Assembly: GCA_029532625.1 (NCBI GenBank)
Contig: JARFXM010000003.1
Location: forward strand, 3,720,001-3,784,000
Direction of reading: 5' to 3'
Source of the DNA: Lomentospora prolificans
Lineage: Eukaryota; Ascomycota; Sordariomycetes; Microascales; Microascaceae
Length of the DNA: 64,000 bases
The translations under genes and the position numbers were made by a program. Below are positions 1 through 11,377 of the stretch, piece after piece. The first letter of the stretch is position 1. Every line of letters starts with the position of its first letter. The notes below the pieces were generated by a model, which was not told the origin of the DNA, searched no databases, and saw only the letters and a list, made by a program, of their open reading frames with translations.

Positions 1-517
1 TGATACTTGTGCATGCGCGGTCATCGGTAAACGAGACTCTCACTGGGCGCATTCAAAGTAGTACGGAGGACATCGCATTGCAAAAATGTGCGATTGGCAA
101 ATGGATCCTGCGATCTGTCCGACATGGCCCGGGATGCCATAAAGCAGTTTCGCAGCTGTCGTCAAGCCTTTTCCCCCGAGTCCGATAGGGGAAGATGAAT
201 CGTGGAATGCGGTAAGGACGCCATTCATGTGAAATCCTCGCGCGACGACCTGCACAAGTGTACGGCTCACTCGCGGCAAAAGCAAACCGAACTGTCCTTA
301 AAAGAAGTTTAACGCTTGGAAATGTACTGTCTTGGAAGGGACCTGCCTTCCAGGTGTATACCGATAATTATATGAACCACATTATTTCTCCCGCCAATCC
401 ATTTTCTCTCATCCCCATGATCCGCATGAACGGGAAACGCAGAATCTCGACATGCATTCGCCAGCAAGGGTTGAGAAGGAGCTTTAACGTCGAGAGCCAA
501 TGAGATGCGCGCATATA
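1..517. other. Intergenic, no supported gene
   Basis: Downstream side of the GT8 gene. Short open frames occur on both strands, but none has a family signature, splice signals or convincing composition. A minus-strand gene continuing past the left edge cannot be excluded. Confidence 0.4.
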
Positions 518-1571
518 CTAGAACCCGTCAGCAATGTTCGCTCGTCTTTCAACCTCCAGTCTCTCTCGATTAGCGTCGATCCACCACTTGTGACTCTCGT
601 CCGTCCCCGTCCAGTTGCCGTGGTCATCGAGCTCATTCCACGGCTTAGGCGCTAGGATGTAATGCACATTCTTTATCCTATCTTTTCTCCAGATTTTCTG
701 GTGCGTCTCCGGGTTCCTTAACGTCTTGAGCGCATTGTAGATATACGGCAAAGCGACCCACCGACCCTGGAACAACTCTGACAGGACGCTCTGGTCCGGG
801 AATAGCATCCGCGAGGCGTGCTCCTCCATATACGCGACGATCTGGGCAAAGATTTCTTCTGACGGATTGATGACAATCAACCCGCTGTTAATGTTGCCTA
901 ACGGGCTCAGCTCACAGCTCCCACCGGACACCTGCGCCTTATCTGGGTTCTTGTGCTGTTTGGTAAAGGCGCAATTTTCTGGCACCCAGTCGGCGGGGTA
1001 ATGATTCTTCTTGAAGGGGTTACATACGCAGGCGTGCCCCGCGGCGTACACTCTTCTCGAAGACTTGCCACCGCGGGCGGCCACGTCCGGCTCGTCAAGG
1101 TCCAGGTCCATCAGCTCGTCCATATTGCGTAACACCAGCATATCGGAGTCGAGAAGAACGACGCGCTTATACTCAGTCAGCGAGAAGACGGCGAGCTTGG
1201 TCCAAGTGTCAACAAAGCGAGGGTCCTCTCTGTAGCTGCGTCCTGATGACGGCCGGATGTACTCTACGCGCCGGGTGGCGATATCTCTAGCTTGGATGGC
1301 ATTGAGACACCATTCCGGAAGACTATCGGTGTAAAAAGCGACAAGGGGATACGCTGATTGGGATCTTCGGAGTGAGTAGTCGAGTGTGAGGAGGCCAGCG
1401 AGGTAAGATTCCTGGGTTATCAAAGTCGCCCAGACTGAAAGCAGAGAAAGTCAGACTATTGCGCTCCGTCGAGTGATGGTAGGGTTTGAAGGAAGAAAGT
1501 ATACCCTTGCCTAAGTTCTGATAACCAGTGCTAGCGCAGTTTTCAACTGTCTGATCAGTCTTCGAAATCAT
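518..1571 (-). CDS. GT8-family glycosyltransferase (glycogenin/galactinol synthase-like)
   Basis: Two exons, 1571-1505 and 1434-518, joined across a 70-nt intron (donor GTATAC, acceptor TTTCAG), give about 327 residues. The join restores the usual N-terminal GT8 strand, reading KVWATLITQESYLAG. A DSD metal-binding motif sits at about residues 118-120 in VLLDSDMLVL. It is followed by an NINSGLIVINPS block and a C-terminal HYILAPKPW segment; the last resembles the His/KPW metal and UDP-sugar contacts of GT8 enzymes. There is no signal peptide or membrane span, so a cytosolic UDP-sugar transferase is likely. Acceptor and sugar cannot be read from sequence, and it lacks a glycogenin-like C-terminal tail. 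The start ATG at 1571 was chosen because it gives a short leader; an in-frame ATG at 1724 would add about 51 residues of unremarkable sequence. Confidence 0.85.
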
Positions 1572-2597
1572 CTTGTGTGAAATACCGTCCTTCTTTCTTC
1601 CATTCCCTACAAACTTCACGGCGCCACTACCGCCTAGAAGAGCTTCCTTCGAAGCCCAGAGAGGGGTATAAGTGATTTCAGCAAGTTCGGCTAATGAAGA
1701 AAATGTTCGGGGACCAAGACCCATAGACGCTTCGAATGGAGATGGGGCCTGTTGAGGCTTTTTGGATGGACTCTTGGACTCTTGGACTCTGCAAAGGATC
1801 AGGGATGGGAGAGGATCCGATCTAAATACCTAGCATGCACTATCATGCCCGCACTGAGGGGGAAACAGAAAAGCAGACCGTGATAGCCGGACCGCGGAGG
1901 GAAGGGGTGTTGTTTCCTCGCCATCCGGTTGGTAGGATAAGGAAAATCCGCTAGATCGGGTCCTCCACGATACTTTTTCGAGCACTAGTGTCGCCCTCGT
2001 CATCTCGGCACTGAGGGGTCAGTAGGTTGATTTTTTTTTTCTTCACTACGCCTGTGGGTCCAAGGGTTTGCGTGAATCGTCGGTATGACGCCATTCATGA
2101 TATAACCGATCGGAATCGCAGGTTTAGCAGGCGACGCCTCTTGACCCTTATGGCATCATAATTCGATCTCATCATGTGGTTGCGCTTCATTCAGGATTTA
2201 GGTAGACGCAGTTTCTATGCTTGTACCGTGCTCAACGAGAGATGCCGATTGTGTCATGCCTACCACGCGAAATCGGAAGCAGCCAAAGTCGAGATGTGGA
2301 GATGTCGTGCCACGGAACGCCAAGCCCAAGTTAGGGGACTGGACTAGCCTAGCGGGAACTATGACGGCCTTCGTCGCGTGTGGGCTCAAAGAACATGGCA
2401 GCTTTCAGGATCACTTTAAATACATCGGTTGAATCAACTACCTAGGAGTATAAAACCTCAGAACTGTGCCCTAGTGTCTAGACTAGAAGCGCGCAGCAAC
2501 ATCGCGTAAAAATTAATGGAAACAAACTCGACCCGGGTATAATCCCTTGATCGTGCCTTCGGCCTAGGGGATTCCTCCGAGACCAGGGTGCAGCTCC
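1572..2597. other. Intergenic, no supported gene
   Basis: Promoter side of the GT8 gene and 3' side of the coiled-coil gene. A T-run lies near 2031-2040. No RNA gene or credible coding frame was seen. Confidence 0.5.
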
Positions 2598-3513
2598 TTA
2601 CAGACCGGCAATGGCCTGGAAGTATTCGGCGAGTTGGCCTCTCATTTCCTCTTGGAATTCCTGGTATCTCAGGTTAATAAGAAGTAAGGATGACATATTA
2701 CACGAAAGTCCGTACCTTATGGGCCTTGTCCATTCGCTTAATGGTTTCCTCTCCTGTTTGGCGGAATGACTCCAGTTCGTTGTTCAGGAAAGCGGTGCAC
2801 TCCTCGGGAAGGGCACCCCGAGCCGAACCGGAGGAATTCGCCTTGCCAAAGCCGGCAAGTATCTCAAGCATCGCAGCGGCTCTAGCCTCAGCTCGCCTCC
2901 ACTTCTCCTAGAGGTCAGCGAGCTCTGTGCTATCGGCTGCCAAACGCGCCGAGAAGCAAGCGGCAGCGTCAGCGAGGGTTCTCTTTGTATCTTTGATAGG
3001 CTGGTTTGTCTCCACATGGTTATCCTGTAGAATTGAATTGCAGAGGGGATCCGTAAGGATCCTTTGCACTTCCACAAACTCGTTACTGGTGCATTTTTCG
3101 CGAGCGGCCATAGCTTCGACCTTGTCCTTAAGACTTTGGTTGGTATCCTTGAGTTTGAGCATGGTATTAACGAAAAGGTTGCTTCCCCAGGCACTGAAGG
3201 CGACTGTACGTACGGCTGTTAGCGACACCGCCCTGGGTTAATTAATATAGAAATAGATCGATTGCCTTGGATCGGCTGCTTTAGATTGTCCACTCCGCCA
3301 CTTACCGATGCCCTTCATGGTCGCTTCGTCAACGTCCTTACCACTACTGTTAACTTTCTCCTCGAGCATGGACCCGATCTCCACCATTTTCTTTTCCTGC
3401 GGATCGGAGAGGACCTGAACATCTTTGGTTGGCTGAGAGGATTCCTTAGGAGGAGGGATGACAGACTCCTCGGCGGCGCGTTGTAGGCGTTCGAGAAGAG
3501 ACTTGGAGGTCAT
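2598..3513 (-). CDS. Hypothetical helical/coiled-coil protein, interrupted by an in-frame TAG
   Basis: Three exons, 3513-3306, 3203-2716 and 2660-2598, are joined by introns with good signals: GTAAGT donor and GCTAAC branch for the first, GTACGG donor and ATTAAC branch for the second. All junction phases agree. The product would be about 252 residues, mostly charged amphipathic helix, starting MTSKSLLERLQ and ending YFQAIAGL. One TAG at 2910-2908 stops the frame inside a helical stretch; on both sides the same frame continues with the same character (TELADL, stop, EKWRRAEARAAAMLEIL). No family is recognised. Either the allele is a recent pseudogene, the stop is a sequence error, it is read through, or a weak 105-nt intron (donor GTGGAG near 3016, acceptor CTCTAG at 2908) removes it. 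The stopped form would keep about 167 residues. Confidence 0.6.
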
Positions 3514-6183
3514 TGTGCTTGTCACTGTGAGTGAGGCTTCTAGGTTAACTCGCGGAAAGGAGATGCCGTCCTCTAAAACGTTTGGGAAACTAAGGCTCAA
3601 TTTGAACTGGCCGGGGCCAACGGTTACTGCCGAACAACCGGTTTTCCAGCAGAGAAGAAAGGCTGAAGCTATGAGGAGGAGAACCACCATACTCGCTATT
3701 CCACCGAAACTTGGGGAAGGTGCTTTTAAGCTGGGGAGGATTAGATTAGCTGACTTATCAGAATATCAGGGAAGGAACGGCTTGATCGACTAACAACATA
3801 TTCCAGAGATCTGGGAATCTAACAAGGGATTTGAATTCCATCTCTTGTGGTTTAGGGGTGGAGTGGAAATTGGAAATCAAATTTGGAGTGGAAAGGAACA
3901 GAGTGAACTATTCATGTCTACTAGCTTTGTGGCCAGCTACTAGGGGAGGTTCGGTGTATCGTGATGCTCAAGACTAGCCCAATGTTAGGTCCGTTGATAG
4001 TCACTCTCCTCGCATTCACACTCATGGCACGGCGAGAGTCCTATCACCAGCATGCCACCAGGGCTCATTCTTTTATTCAGCCATTTTCAGCATTTAGTAA
4101 GAAGGGCTTATATTTTACATTCCAGGCTCTATAATCAGTACATCCTATCACTATGCCTAACGCAATTGAAGGTCTTTATTTTGACCCTTTGATGGTGCCT
4201 TCCTTGATGTTTGATGTGATTACTATTATTTATTGTAAGGAGCTGTTGGGAATAGAGGAACACATCAAGTAGATTGGACTTCTTAGTTCGATGCTCACAG
4301 TCTACTGGTGTAGAAAAATTGTGGATACGAGTCCCCGAAAGCCTTAGTCGGGATGGACAGTGTTGAAGCACCCTTCCATGCGGTCCTTCTAGTGAACGAT
4401 CTCACTAAGTGCCGGTTGGCTGTTGGCCGGACATTGACGACTGATGCTAAGATCGCTTCGCTTCCGCCCTGATATTGGAGGGCGAAATAGACTTCCGAGA
4501 CACTTCAGCATAGACAAGGCATACTTCAACCAGGTCTTTAGCTTGAGCTGTGTTACGCCCTTCGAGGGTTAGGCTCTGCCACATTGGTAGGAGTAAGGTT
4601 TCAACATGCGAACAAGGTCGCGCAGAAGCTATCATGCCTTTCTAGAAGGCGGCTCCAGGAAGAAAGGTTTGGAACGACGAGGCTTAGCCGTCCCACTATT
4701 GTATTCAAGGACGGAGGCTCGCACCCGGATTTGCGGAGGCTCGGATCGGAATCCCGTCGCATGCCAAACGATAAGAGCGGAAACTGGAAGGGCGAGCCGA
4801 GAACGGAGACCAGGAATAGCGGCAGAGATTGATCCACGTCGAAGGTCGGGGTCTGAAATTCGGCGTAGGAAAACCATCCTGGAGCAGTCGCCTGCCAGAT
4901 GGCGCGGTGATAAAAGAGAGAGTAAACTTGGCGTATCATGTGAGTGACCAACCTAGGTGTGGTCGACTGCAAAATCTTATTCTGCCTTTGCCAACATCAA
5001 CCAAAAGCAGAGCACCTGCCGGCTACGGGATATCTATAATCGACACTCCCTCGACCGGATAGGCTGGGAATTCGAGTTGTTGAAACTGTGGGAGCGGCAC
5101 CCCGGTCGATCGGTTCAACGATGAGGCAAAAAATTGGGCTTCAGGACATCAATGCATTGTACTATTCGGGCGGTTGAGATTCCACCATTGGGCTGCAGGA
5201 AGTAGCCCACATCGTCTTCGAGTCCCGCGCTGCAGCTGCTGGAATATTGACCCTCTGTCCCCTGAATATTTTCGGCCGAGTAAGGGGTGGCACCCTCAAA
5301 GTAGCCGCTTGGAGCAAATCATGAGCGGCTGGAAGTCAAAGACTGGTCATATTATTGGCGCTGGGCCGAACTTGATCTGAGACACTGGATGTAAACCACC
5401 CCTTGGAGTCGGTTCCAGGCCTCCGGACTCAGGTCTTTGGCGTTGGAACCCTGCGATTTAGGGTTAGTGGAAGCGCGATGACGTCCGTGCTGGCGCTGCT
5501 GGCAAGAGCTGGGTCAGGTGCGGAAAGGGACACAGCATTGAACTCCGGTGCGTGCTTCAGATTGAGGAGATCCCTGGGACAAGCTGCTGGAACAACTTGG
5601 CTGCCCTCGGCGTTTATCAGTTGAGAGCTCCGTCTCCCCTGAACGTCGACAATCTGCCCGGTTCGACAGCGGGAGTTATTATCCAGGGAGCACATCCGAC
5701 GGACAATGGGCGCATTGAGTGTCGCGACTAGGATTTAAGGCCCTGCGCATGCCTAGAGCAGAAGCTTATTGAGGAATAGTGGATGATAATCGATTGATGC
5801 AAGCACATTGCCAGGCGCAACCAGAAAAAGGAGAGCCCCGCACTCGGCGCGAATTCGCCGTCGTTCTTGCTCTGGATTGGAACCAACTTTCCGAAGGGGT
5901 CAGCTGCCTTTATTAACTGTCTCAGCAAGTCAAATGTGGCGTCGGGTCCTTTTTAACTCGTTACCACATATTAGTTGTCTACTACTGGCTTGCAAACTAG
6001 TCTTAAATCAAGGGCGAGCCCAGTCCTATGCCTACGCATGCCCTTGACTTGTTTCCCCTATCACATCCGACTTGGAAAGGTACCCACGTCAATTTTCGTT
6101 TTTATTTCAAACGGTTTGAGTGTTTATGGATCGGTAGAGAGCGCTGTCTCTATCTAACACGCCAAAGCTAGTTGTCAATTGCA
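3514..6183. other. Long intergenic region, no supported gene
   Basis: About 2.7 kb between divergently oriented genes. Overlapping open frames near 4600-4950 and 5400-5700 lie opposite each other on both strands with arginine/serine-rich, unstructured translations and no family motif. I treat them as chance frames. No tRNA or repeat was seen. Confidence 0.5.
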
Positions 6184-7263
6184 ATGGCTGAGACAACAGT
6201 TCCAACTACCCAGGGTGAGCACACCATGCACCTACATCTCTATCCCATGTCCGATAGCGACACTCTGTGAGACGGGAACTTGGCCTTCCTAGTCGCATCC
6301 TGAGCGAGAGCTAATGTAGTGGGGGAAAGCGAGCCCAGCGCCAGGCCTCGCGGATGGTGCCACCGCCACCGCCACCGCTGGCACAACTACCACATCCACC
6401 CTCCAGCAGAGGACATCCGTCGATCAGCGAGCACCACCTGTACCGCAAGCTCCCAAGATAGATACCACAACACCCCAGGATTTTGATGGCGAGGTAGTAA
6501 CGAACGATGTGCCCCCGCCGATCTCGGTCGTCAGACAGCTTGACGACTATCTGGTGCTCGATAAGGAAGGCAAGACGCACACTTTTAGGAGTCTGTATAA
6601 TGGCAGGAATTCCGCGCGTCGAGTCCTCGTTATCTTTGTGCGCCACTTCTTCTGCGGCGTACGTAACCTCGGCCTCTATTGCCCCCGTCTTGTATTTCGT
6701 TGGTCAATGCTAATGTACTTTGCCTTTTGCTTTGCGCCCCTTCGCAGAACTGCCAGGACTATCTCTTAACACTCTCTGAAGCCATCACCCCTGATGCGCT
6801 GCTAAGTTTACCTATTAGCACGTCCATAGTCGTCATTGGCTGTGGCGACCCAGGCTTGATTGAAATGTACGCCGATGCGACAAACTGCGTCTTCCCCATC
6901 TACACAGACCCGAGCCGGAAGTTGTTCGACTCTCTGGGCATGATTAAAACATTACAGCTTGGTCCGCGCCCGGCCTATACTCGGAAGTCGATGGCCTCTA
7001 CCGTAGTTAGTGGTGTTCTTCAGGGCTTGAAGCAGGTAAAGAGTGGGTTGGCCACGAAATCTGGGGATCATCGCCAGGTTGGGGGCGAGTTCCTCTTTGA
7101 GCCCATTGAGATTAATTCACCTATCCCGACACCAAACGAGGAGAAACAAGAGCTCGAGTATGGCCCCGAAGAAAAGACGATCAACTGGTGTCATCGTATG
7201 AAGTCAACTAGGGATCACAGCGAGATTCCAGAACTGAAAAAGCTTCTGGGTATAACGAGTTGA
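6184..7263 (+). CDS. PRXL2/AhpC-TSA-type thioredoxin-fold protein
   Basis: Three exons, 6184-6214, 6339-6658 and 6748-7263, give 288 residues; the introns are 124 and 89 nt with GTGAGC and GTACGT donors. After a Thr/Pro/Ala-rich, probably disordered N-terminus of about 65 residues comes the fold core: VLVIFVRHFFCGNCQDYL, with a CxxC at residues 116-119. A downstream block, VVIGCGDPGLIEMYADATNC and DPSRKLFDSLGM, is typical of AhpC/TSA 'antioxidant enzyme' proteins (PRXL2 group). The second intron falls inside the CxxC motif, between CG and NC. The family is a peroxiredoxin-like redox group whose fungal substrates are poorly defined. The MAETTVPTT start was chosen because it joins in phase; the first exon is short, so it is the least certain part. 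Confidence 0.82.
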
Positions 7264-7808
7264 CAGTAGTAGTAATAGTTGTTGTTGTTGTTGAAGGGAA
7301 TTCCATGTCGGAGAGGTAGCACATCGTGTATTTGCACTTACGATTATGAGAAAGCCGTTGGTTACCTAACTCCACCGCGGGCTATTTTTCATGACCACCC
7401 AATATAATTATTCCTGGCAGGAATTTGGGGCAGATCATAGACGGAAAGTGCACAATGGCATAGTGCGACGCTTCTATTGATGCGCTCTTCAAAGACGTCT
7501 AATACTGGGAAAGAATTTGAGTTGCGAGCGTTGGCTGCGGGGTCTCAGTACTCTGGCACCCCACACAAGCTTGGGGTCTTATCGATAACAGCTGACACGT
7601 GACCAGATTTTTCAAAGCTGTCCGGATCCGATCTCCCAGGTTCGCCCCTTCTCGAAGAACGAACTTAAGCGATGCTGGCAGCCTCGAGTGTCAACTAGAC
7701 TACACCCGCTGGCTTTGAAAACCTTTAACCTTTTCCTACGCTAACCGACGCGGGGAAATTCAGTCACCTAAAGCGCGCGTGTTGAGTCGACCACTTCGTA
7801 AAGCGACG
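7264..7808. promoter_or_regulatory. Intergenic, promoter side of the Prp2 helicase gene
   Basis: Contains a short AGT/TTG trinucleotide repeat at 7266-7293 just after the upstream gene, then roughly 500 bases holding the presumed promoter and leader of the helicase gene. No convincing TATA box was seen. Confidence 0.4.
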
Positions 7809-10805
7809 ATGAGTTCGAAAAAATACGCGTTCGTCCCCATGGACGACGACGCTATGGGTCCCGAGCGCGTCGTGAAGAAGGACAAAAAGGCCAAAAGCCG
7901 ACATAGGAGAAGCTCGAGGTCTCCCACGCGATCTTCCACCCACCGCAAGCGTTCTAGATCCCGATCACCCAAGAAGTCGACGTCGTCGAGGAGACGAAGA
8001 AGGGATGACGACTACGACGATAGGTGGGGGGACGAGGAGTACGTTTCCGAGGAAGAAGGGGAAGAAGAGGGTAGGCATTCGCCTAAGAGAGTGAAGACGA
8101 GTCATCGGGACGATGACGATGACAGGCGCGCGCCGAGACAGCCTTCGCCGGAGGAAGAGGAGGAGCGTGAACGGATAAAGGATATCGCCGAACGAGATGC
8201 GCTTGCGGAAAGGTTAAAGAAGCGCGACGACAAAGGGTCGAAGCCCGACCCAAAGGAATCGAGTAGGAGGAAAGACGAGGCGCCGGTGAATATGTCGGAT
8301 TTGCGACTCATGTCACGACAAAAGTATCTCGAAAAACGAAACCCTGAACAGCTCGCGCTGCTCCGAAAGCAGGTTGCGGAAGAGACAGAAGAACTCAACA
8401 GCGGCGTGAAGTTGACGAGAGCGGAAAAGGCGCAGTTCGCACGGAATAGAGAGGTTCTAAGGCTGGCGGAGGAGCTCGCGCGGGTCGACGATCATACCGA
8501 TGGCTACGTGATGCCCGAGGACTACATCACCGAGAAGGGAAAGATTGACAAGAAAAAGAAGACTGACGCTTTATATAAGCGGTATGTCGACAGAGACGAG
8601 TACGGTCGCGAGAAATACGTGACCGAGCATGACGAATGGGAGCGAGAGCAGGCTGCGAAGGCAAAGGCCCAGATCCAGAGGCCGGAGCTGGTGAATGACG
8701 GGTCATACTCGTATGTTATGGACGAAGATCAATATATCAAATGGAATATGGACTCGCAAATGGCGGGTGAGGGCAAGCTGCTCAGCAAGGAGCAAAGGTT
8801 CCTTGCGGCGCAAATCGATGCGGCCGAGAAAAAGGCGTTGTCTATACAGGAGACAAGAAAGAGCCTCCCTATATACCAATACCGGGATGATTTTTTGGCC
8901 GCCATGGAGCAACACCAAATTCTTGTCATCGTTGGAGAGACGGGCAGCGGAAAGACTACCCAGCTACCGCAATACCTCCATGAGGCCGGATACACAAAAA
9001 ATGGCATGAAGGTTGGCTGTACGCAGCCTCGCCGAGTCGCAGCCATGAGCGTAGCTGCTCGTGTTGCTGAGGAAGTGGGCGTAAAGGTTGGCTATGAAGT
9101 CGGATACTCGGTCCGTTTCGAGGATTGCACGAGCGACAAGACCATCCTAAAGTACATGACGGATGGTATGCTACTACGAGAGTTCATGACGGAGCCGGAC
9201 CTTGCGGGCTATTCGGCCTTGATGATTGACGAGGCTCACGAACGGACGGTGCATAGTGATATCCTTCTCGCGCTCGTTAAGGACCTGGCAAGGGAGCGCC
9301 CGGAGCTCAAGCTGCTTATTTCTTCGGCTACCATGAACGCGCAAAAGTTTGCCGAATATTTTGACGGGGCACCGATCTACAATATCCCCGGTAGACGGTA
9401 TCCCGTCGATATTTTCTACGCCTCTCAACCGGAGGCGAACTATCTTACTGCTGCCATCACTACGGTGTTCCAAATCCATACCACACAAGATAAGGGAGAT
9501 ATCCTGGTTTTCTTGACTGGTCAGGACGAAATTGAGGCAGCGGAGCAACAATTAACAGACACGGCACGGAAACTGGGGAATCGAATAAAAGAACTTATAA
9601 TATGCCCCATCTACGCCAATCTCCCGTCCGAACTTCAGGCCAAGATATTTGAGCCCACGCCTGAGGGCGCTAGGAAAGTGGTTCTGGCGACGAACATCGC
9701 GGAAACGAGTTTGACGATTGATGGCATCGTCTACGTCATAGACCCTGGTTTTGTCAAGGAGAACGTCTACAACCCGGCAACGGGGATGTCCAACCTCGTC
9801 GTCGTGCCGTGCTCGAGAGCTTCTGCCAACCAGCGAAGCGGCCGCGCCGGTCGTGTGGGCCCTGGCAAATGCTTCAGGTTATACACCAAGTACGCGTATA
9901 TGAACGAGATGGACGAGTCTACGACACCGGAGATTCAGCGTACGAACCTCACTGGTGTAGTGTTACAACTGTCAGCCCTTGGCATCCACGATCTGGTGAA
10001 CTTTGACTTTCTAGATCCGCCGCCGTTCGAATCACTCATTTCCGCGCTCAACCTTCTCTACGCACTACAGGCTTTCAATCACAAGGGAGAGCTGACCAAG
10101 GTCGGACGGCAGATGGCAGAGTTTCCTACGGATCCGATGCTTGCCAAGGCTATTTTGGCAGCGGATAAGGAGGGTTGTGTGGAGGAAGTTTTGTCAATTG
10201 TGTCGATGTTGGGCGAGGCGTCGGCACTATTCTTCCGCCCCAAGGACAAGAAGATCCACGCCGATAGTGCTCGTGCACGATTCACGGTGAAGGATGGCGG
10301 CGACCACCTCACGCTCCTCAATATTTGGAACCAGTGGCTCGAAAGCGATTTCTCGCCGATCTGGGCGCGGGAGAATTTCCTCCAACAAAGGTCGCTGACA
10401 CGAGCGCGTGACGTCCGTGATCAGCTCTCGAAACTCTGCGACCGCGTCGAGGTGACGCTGTCGTCCTGCGGCGAGAACGACCAGCTTCCAATCAAGCGAG
10501 CGCTGACGGCCGGGTTCTTCCCCAACGCAGCTCGGATGCAACGCGGAGGCGACGGGTACAGAACGGTCAAGACCAACACCACGGTGTATGTGCACCCGAG
10601 CTCGGTGGTGGCAGGGATGGAGCCGCCTCCTAGGGTAGTCATCTACTTCGAGCTGGTGCAGACGACCAAGGAGTACATGCGAAGCTGTCTCCCAATCGAG
10701 GCCAAGTGGTTGGCGGAGCTAGCGCCGCACTTCCACAAGAAGAAGGACGTCGAGGCGCTGGAGGAGAAGAGGATGAAGAGCGGTCGCCATGTAGCAAGAG
10801 ATTAA
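7809..10805 (+). CDS. Pre-mRNA-splicing ATP-dependent RNA helicase Prp2/DHX16 (DEAH-box)
   Basis: A single 998-residue frame with no intron. The first 130 residues are rich in Arg/Ser/Lys and acidic runs, an RS-like region usual for DHX16-type proteins. A conserved block before the helicase reads RQKYLEKRNPEQL. Motif I GETGSGKTT lies at about residue 376, DEAH at 474-477, SAT at about 506 and QRSGRAGR at about 675. These are followed by the winged-helix, ratchet (HA2) and OB-fold region, with FFRPKDKKIHADSARARF and LTRARDVRDQL as in Prp2. Prp2 remodels the activated spliceosome before the first transesterification, in the nucleus. The ATG at 7809 (ATGAGTTCG) is the first ATG of the frame and gives a family-typical N-terminus, MSSKKYAFVP. 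Closely related helicases Prp16, Prp22 and Prp43 fit less well in the N-terminal part. Confidence 0.95.
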   Translation: MSSKKYAFVPMDDDAMGPERVVKKDKKAKSRHRRSSRSPTRSSTHRKRSRSRSPKKSTSSRRRRRDDDYDDRWGDEEYVSEEEGEEEGRHSPKRVKTSHRDDDDDRRAPRQPSPEEEEERERIKDIAERDALAERLKKRDDKGSKPDPKESSRRKDEAPVNMSDLRLMSRQKYLEKRNPEQLALLRKQVAEETEELNSGVKLTRAEKAQFARNREVLRLAEELARVDDHTDGYVMPEDYITEKGKIDKKKKTDALYKRYVDRDEYGREKYVTEHDEWEREQAAKAKAQIQRPELVNDGSYSYVMDEDQYIKWNMDSQMAGEGKLLSKEQRFLAAQIDAAEKKALSIQETRKSLPIYQYRDDFLAAMEQHQILVIVGETGSGKTTQLPQYLHEAGYTKNGMKVGCTQPRRVAAMSVAARVAEEVGVKVGYEVGYSVRFEDCTSDKTILKYMTDGMLLREFMTEPDLAGYSALMIDEAHERTVHSDILLALVKDLARERPELKLLISSATMNAQKFAEYFDGAPIYNIPGRRYPVDIFYASQPEANYLTAAITTVFQIHTTQDKGDILVFLTGQDEIEAAEQQLTDTARKLGNRIKELIICPIYANLPSELQAKIFEPTPEGARKVVLATNIAETSLTIDGIVYVIDPGFVKENVYNPATGMSNLVVVPCSRASANQRSGRAGRVGPGKCFRLYTKYAYMNEMDESTTPEIQRTNLTGVVLQLSALGIHDLVNFDFLDPPPFESLISALNLLYALQAFNHKGELTKVGRQMAEFPTDPMLAKAILAADKEGCVEEVLSIVSMLGEASALFFRPKDKKIHADSARARFTVKDGGDHLTLLNIWNQWLESDFSPIWARENFLQQRSLTRARDVRDQLSKLCDRVEVTLSSCGENDQLPIKRALTAGFFPNAARMQRGGDGYRTVKTNTTVYVHPSSVVAGMEPPPRVVIYFELVQTTKEYMRSCLPIEAKWLAELAPHFHKKKDVEALEEKRMKSGRHVARD

Positions 10806-11377
10806 GAGACTTTTAGGTTAGATGATGACGACCCCTACTTTTTATCTGACACGACACGTCGAGGCCAGATCTTGCTGCAGATGTACAACGCATATCAGAT
10901 CAATGTATCATTTACCATCTTACTTAAGAGCGAGATTTACTTTTGAAGTTTGAGCGCACCGAGAAACAATCGCACCGATCGGATCTTAGGACCGTTACGG
11001 TGTTGGTGGATGTTGATGGCTTTGTGCTGGGATATATATTCTTAGCTGGATTTATAAGCGGACCTGAACTTTTCGTGCATTTGCTGTCCCAGTATTAACC
11101 TGGCTCCCTTCATCTCTCTTCTGTTGCCTGCGCTTTTCCAAACTTACACCCGTTCAAACCCCAAGCCCTTCACCTCCTTGGCATCAAAGGTGCTTCACTC
11201 TTCTTTTCGTTACCTCTCACGTACCCTACGGTATTTCTACTTTATTCAATCCTTTTTTTGGGGCCCAATTACTACAGACAGGAAAAAAACCAGGGTGGAA
11301 AGACCACAAAAGCGCCCCCCCCCCCCCCAAATTTCTCAAAGAATTAACTCTCCGACACCGTTCGAAAACCCTCCGCG
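10806..11377. promoter_or_regulatory. Intergenic, promoter and leader of the methyltransferase gene
   Basis: A TTTATAAG element lies near 11050, followed by a pyrimidine-rich leader with many CTTC/CACC blocks and a run of 14 C at 11315-11328 about 50 bases before the start codon. The homopolymer is the most striking element here. Confidence 0.4.
11315..11328. repeat. C14 homopolymer
   Basis: Fourteen consecutive C in the leader of the methyltransferase gene, preceded by an A-rich stretch. Length is prone to sequencing and replication slippage. Confidence 0.9.

Noticed and set aside
1323..1724. 133-codon frame as a separate gene upstream of the GT8 exon
   Set aside because: Its 22 codons from 1571 to 1505 splice in phase into the GT8 gene; the rest is leader and intron.
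4584..4947. Overlapping open frames on both strands
   Set aside because: Three frames are open at once, all Arg/Ser-rich; typical of chance stop-free sequence, with no splice-supported extension or family match.
5429..5695. 88-codon minus-strand frame ending PLTLNRRVPTPKT
   Set aside because: Composition is mildly protein-like but it has no homologous motif, no flanking exons and an equally open opposite frame.
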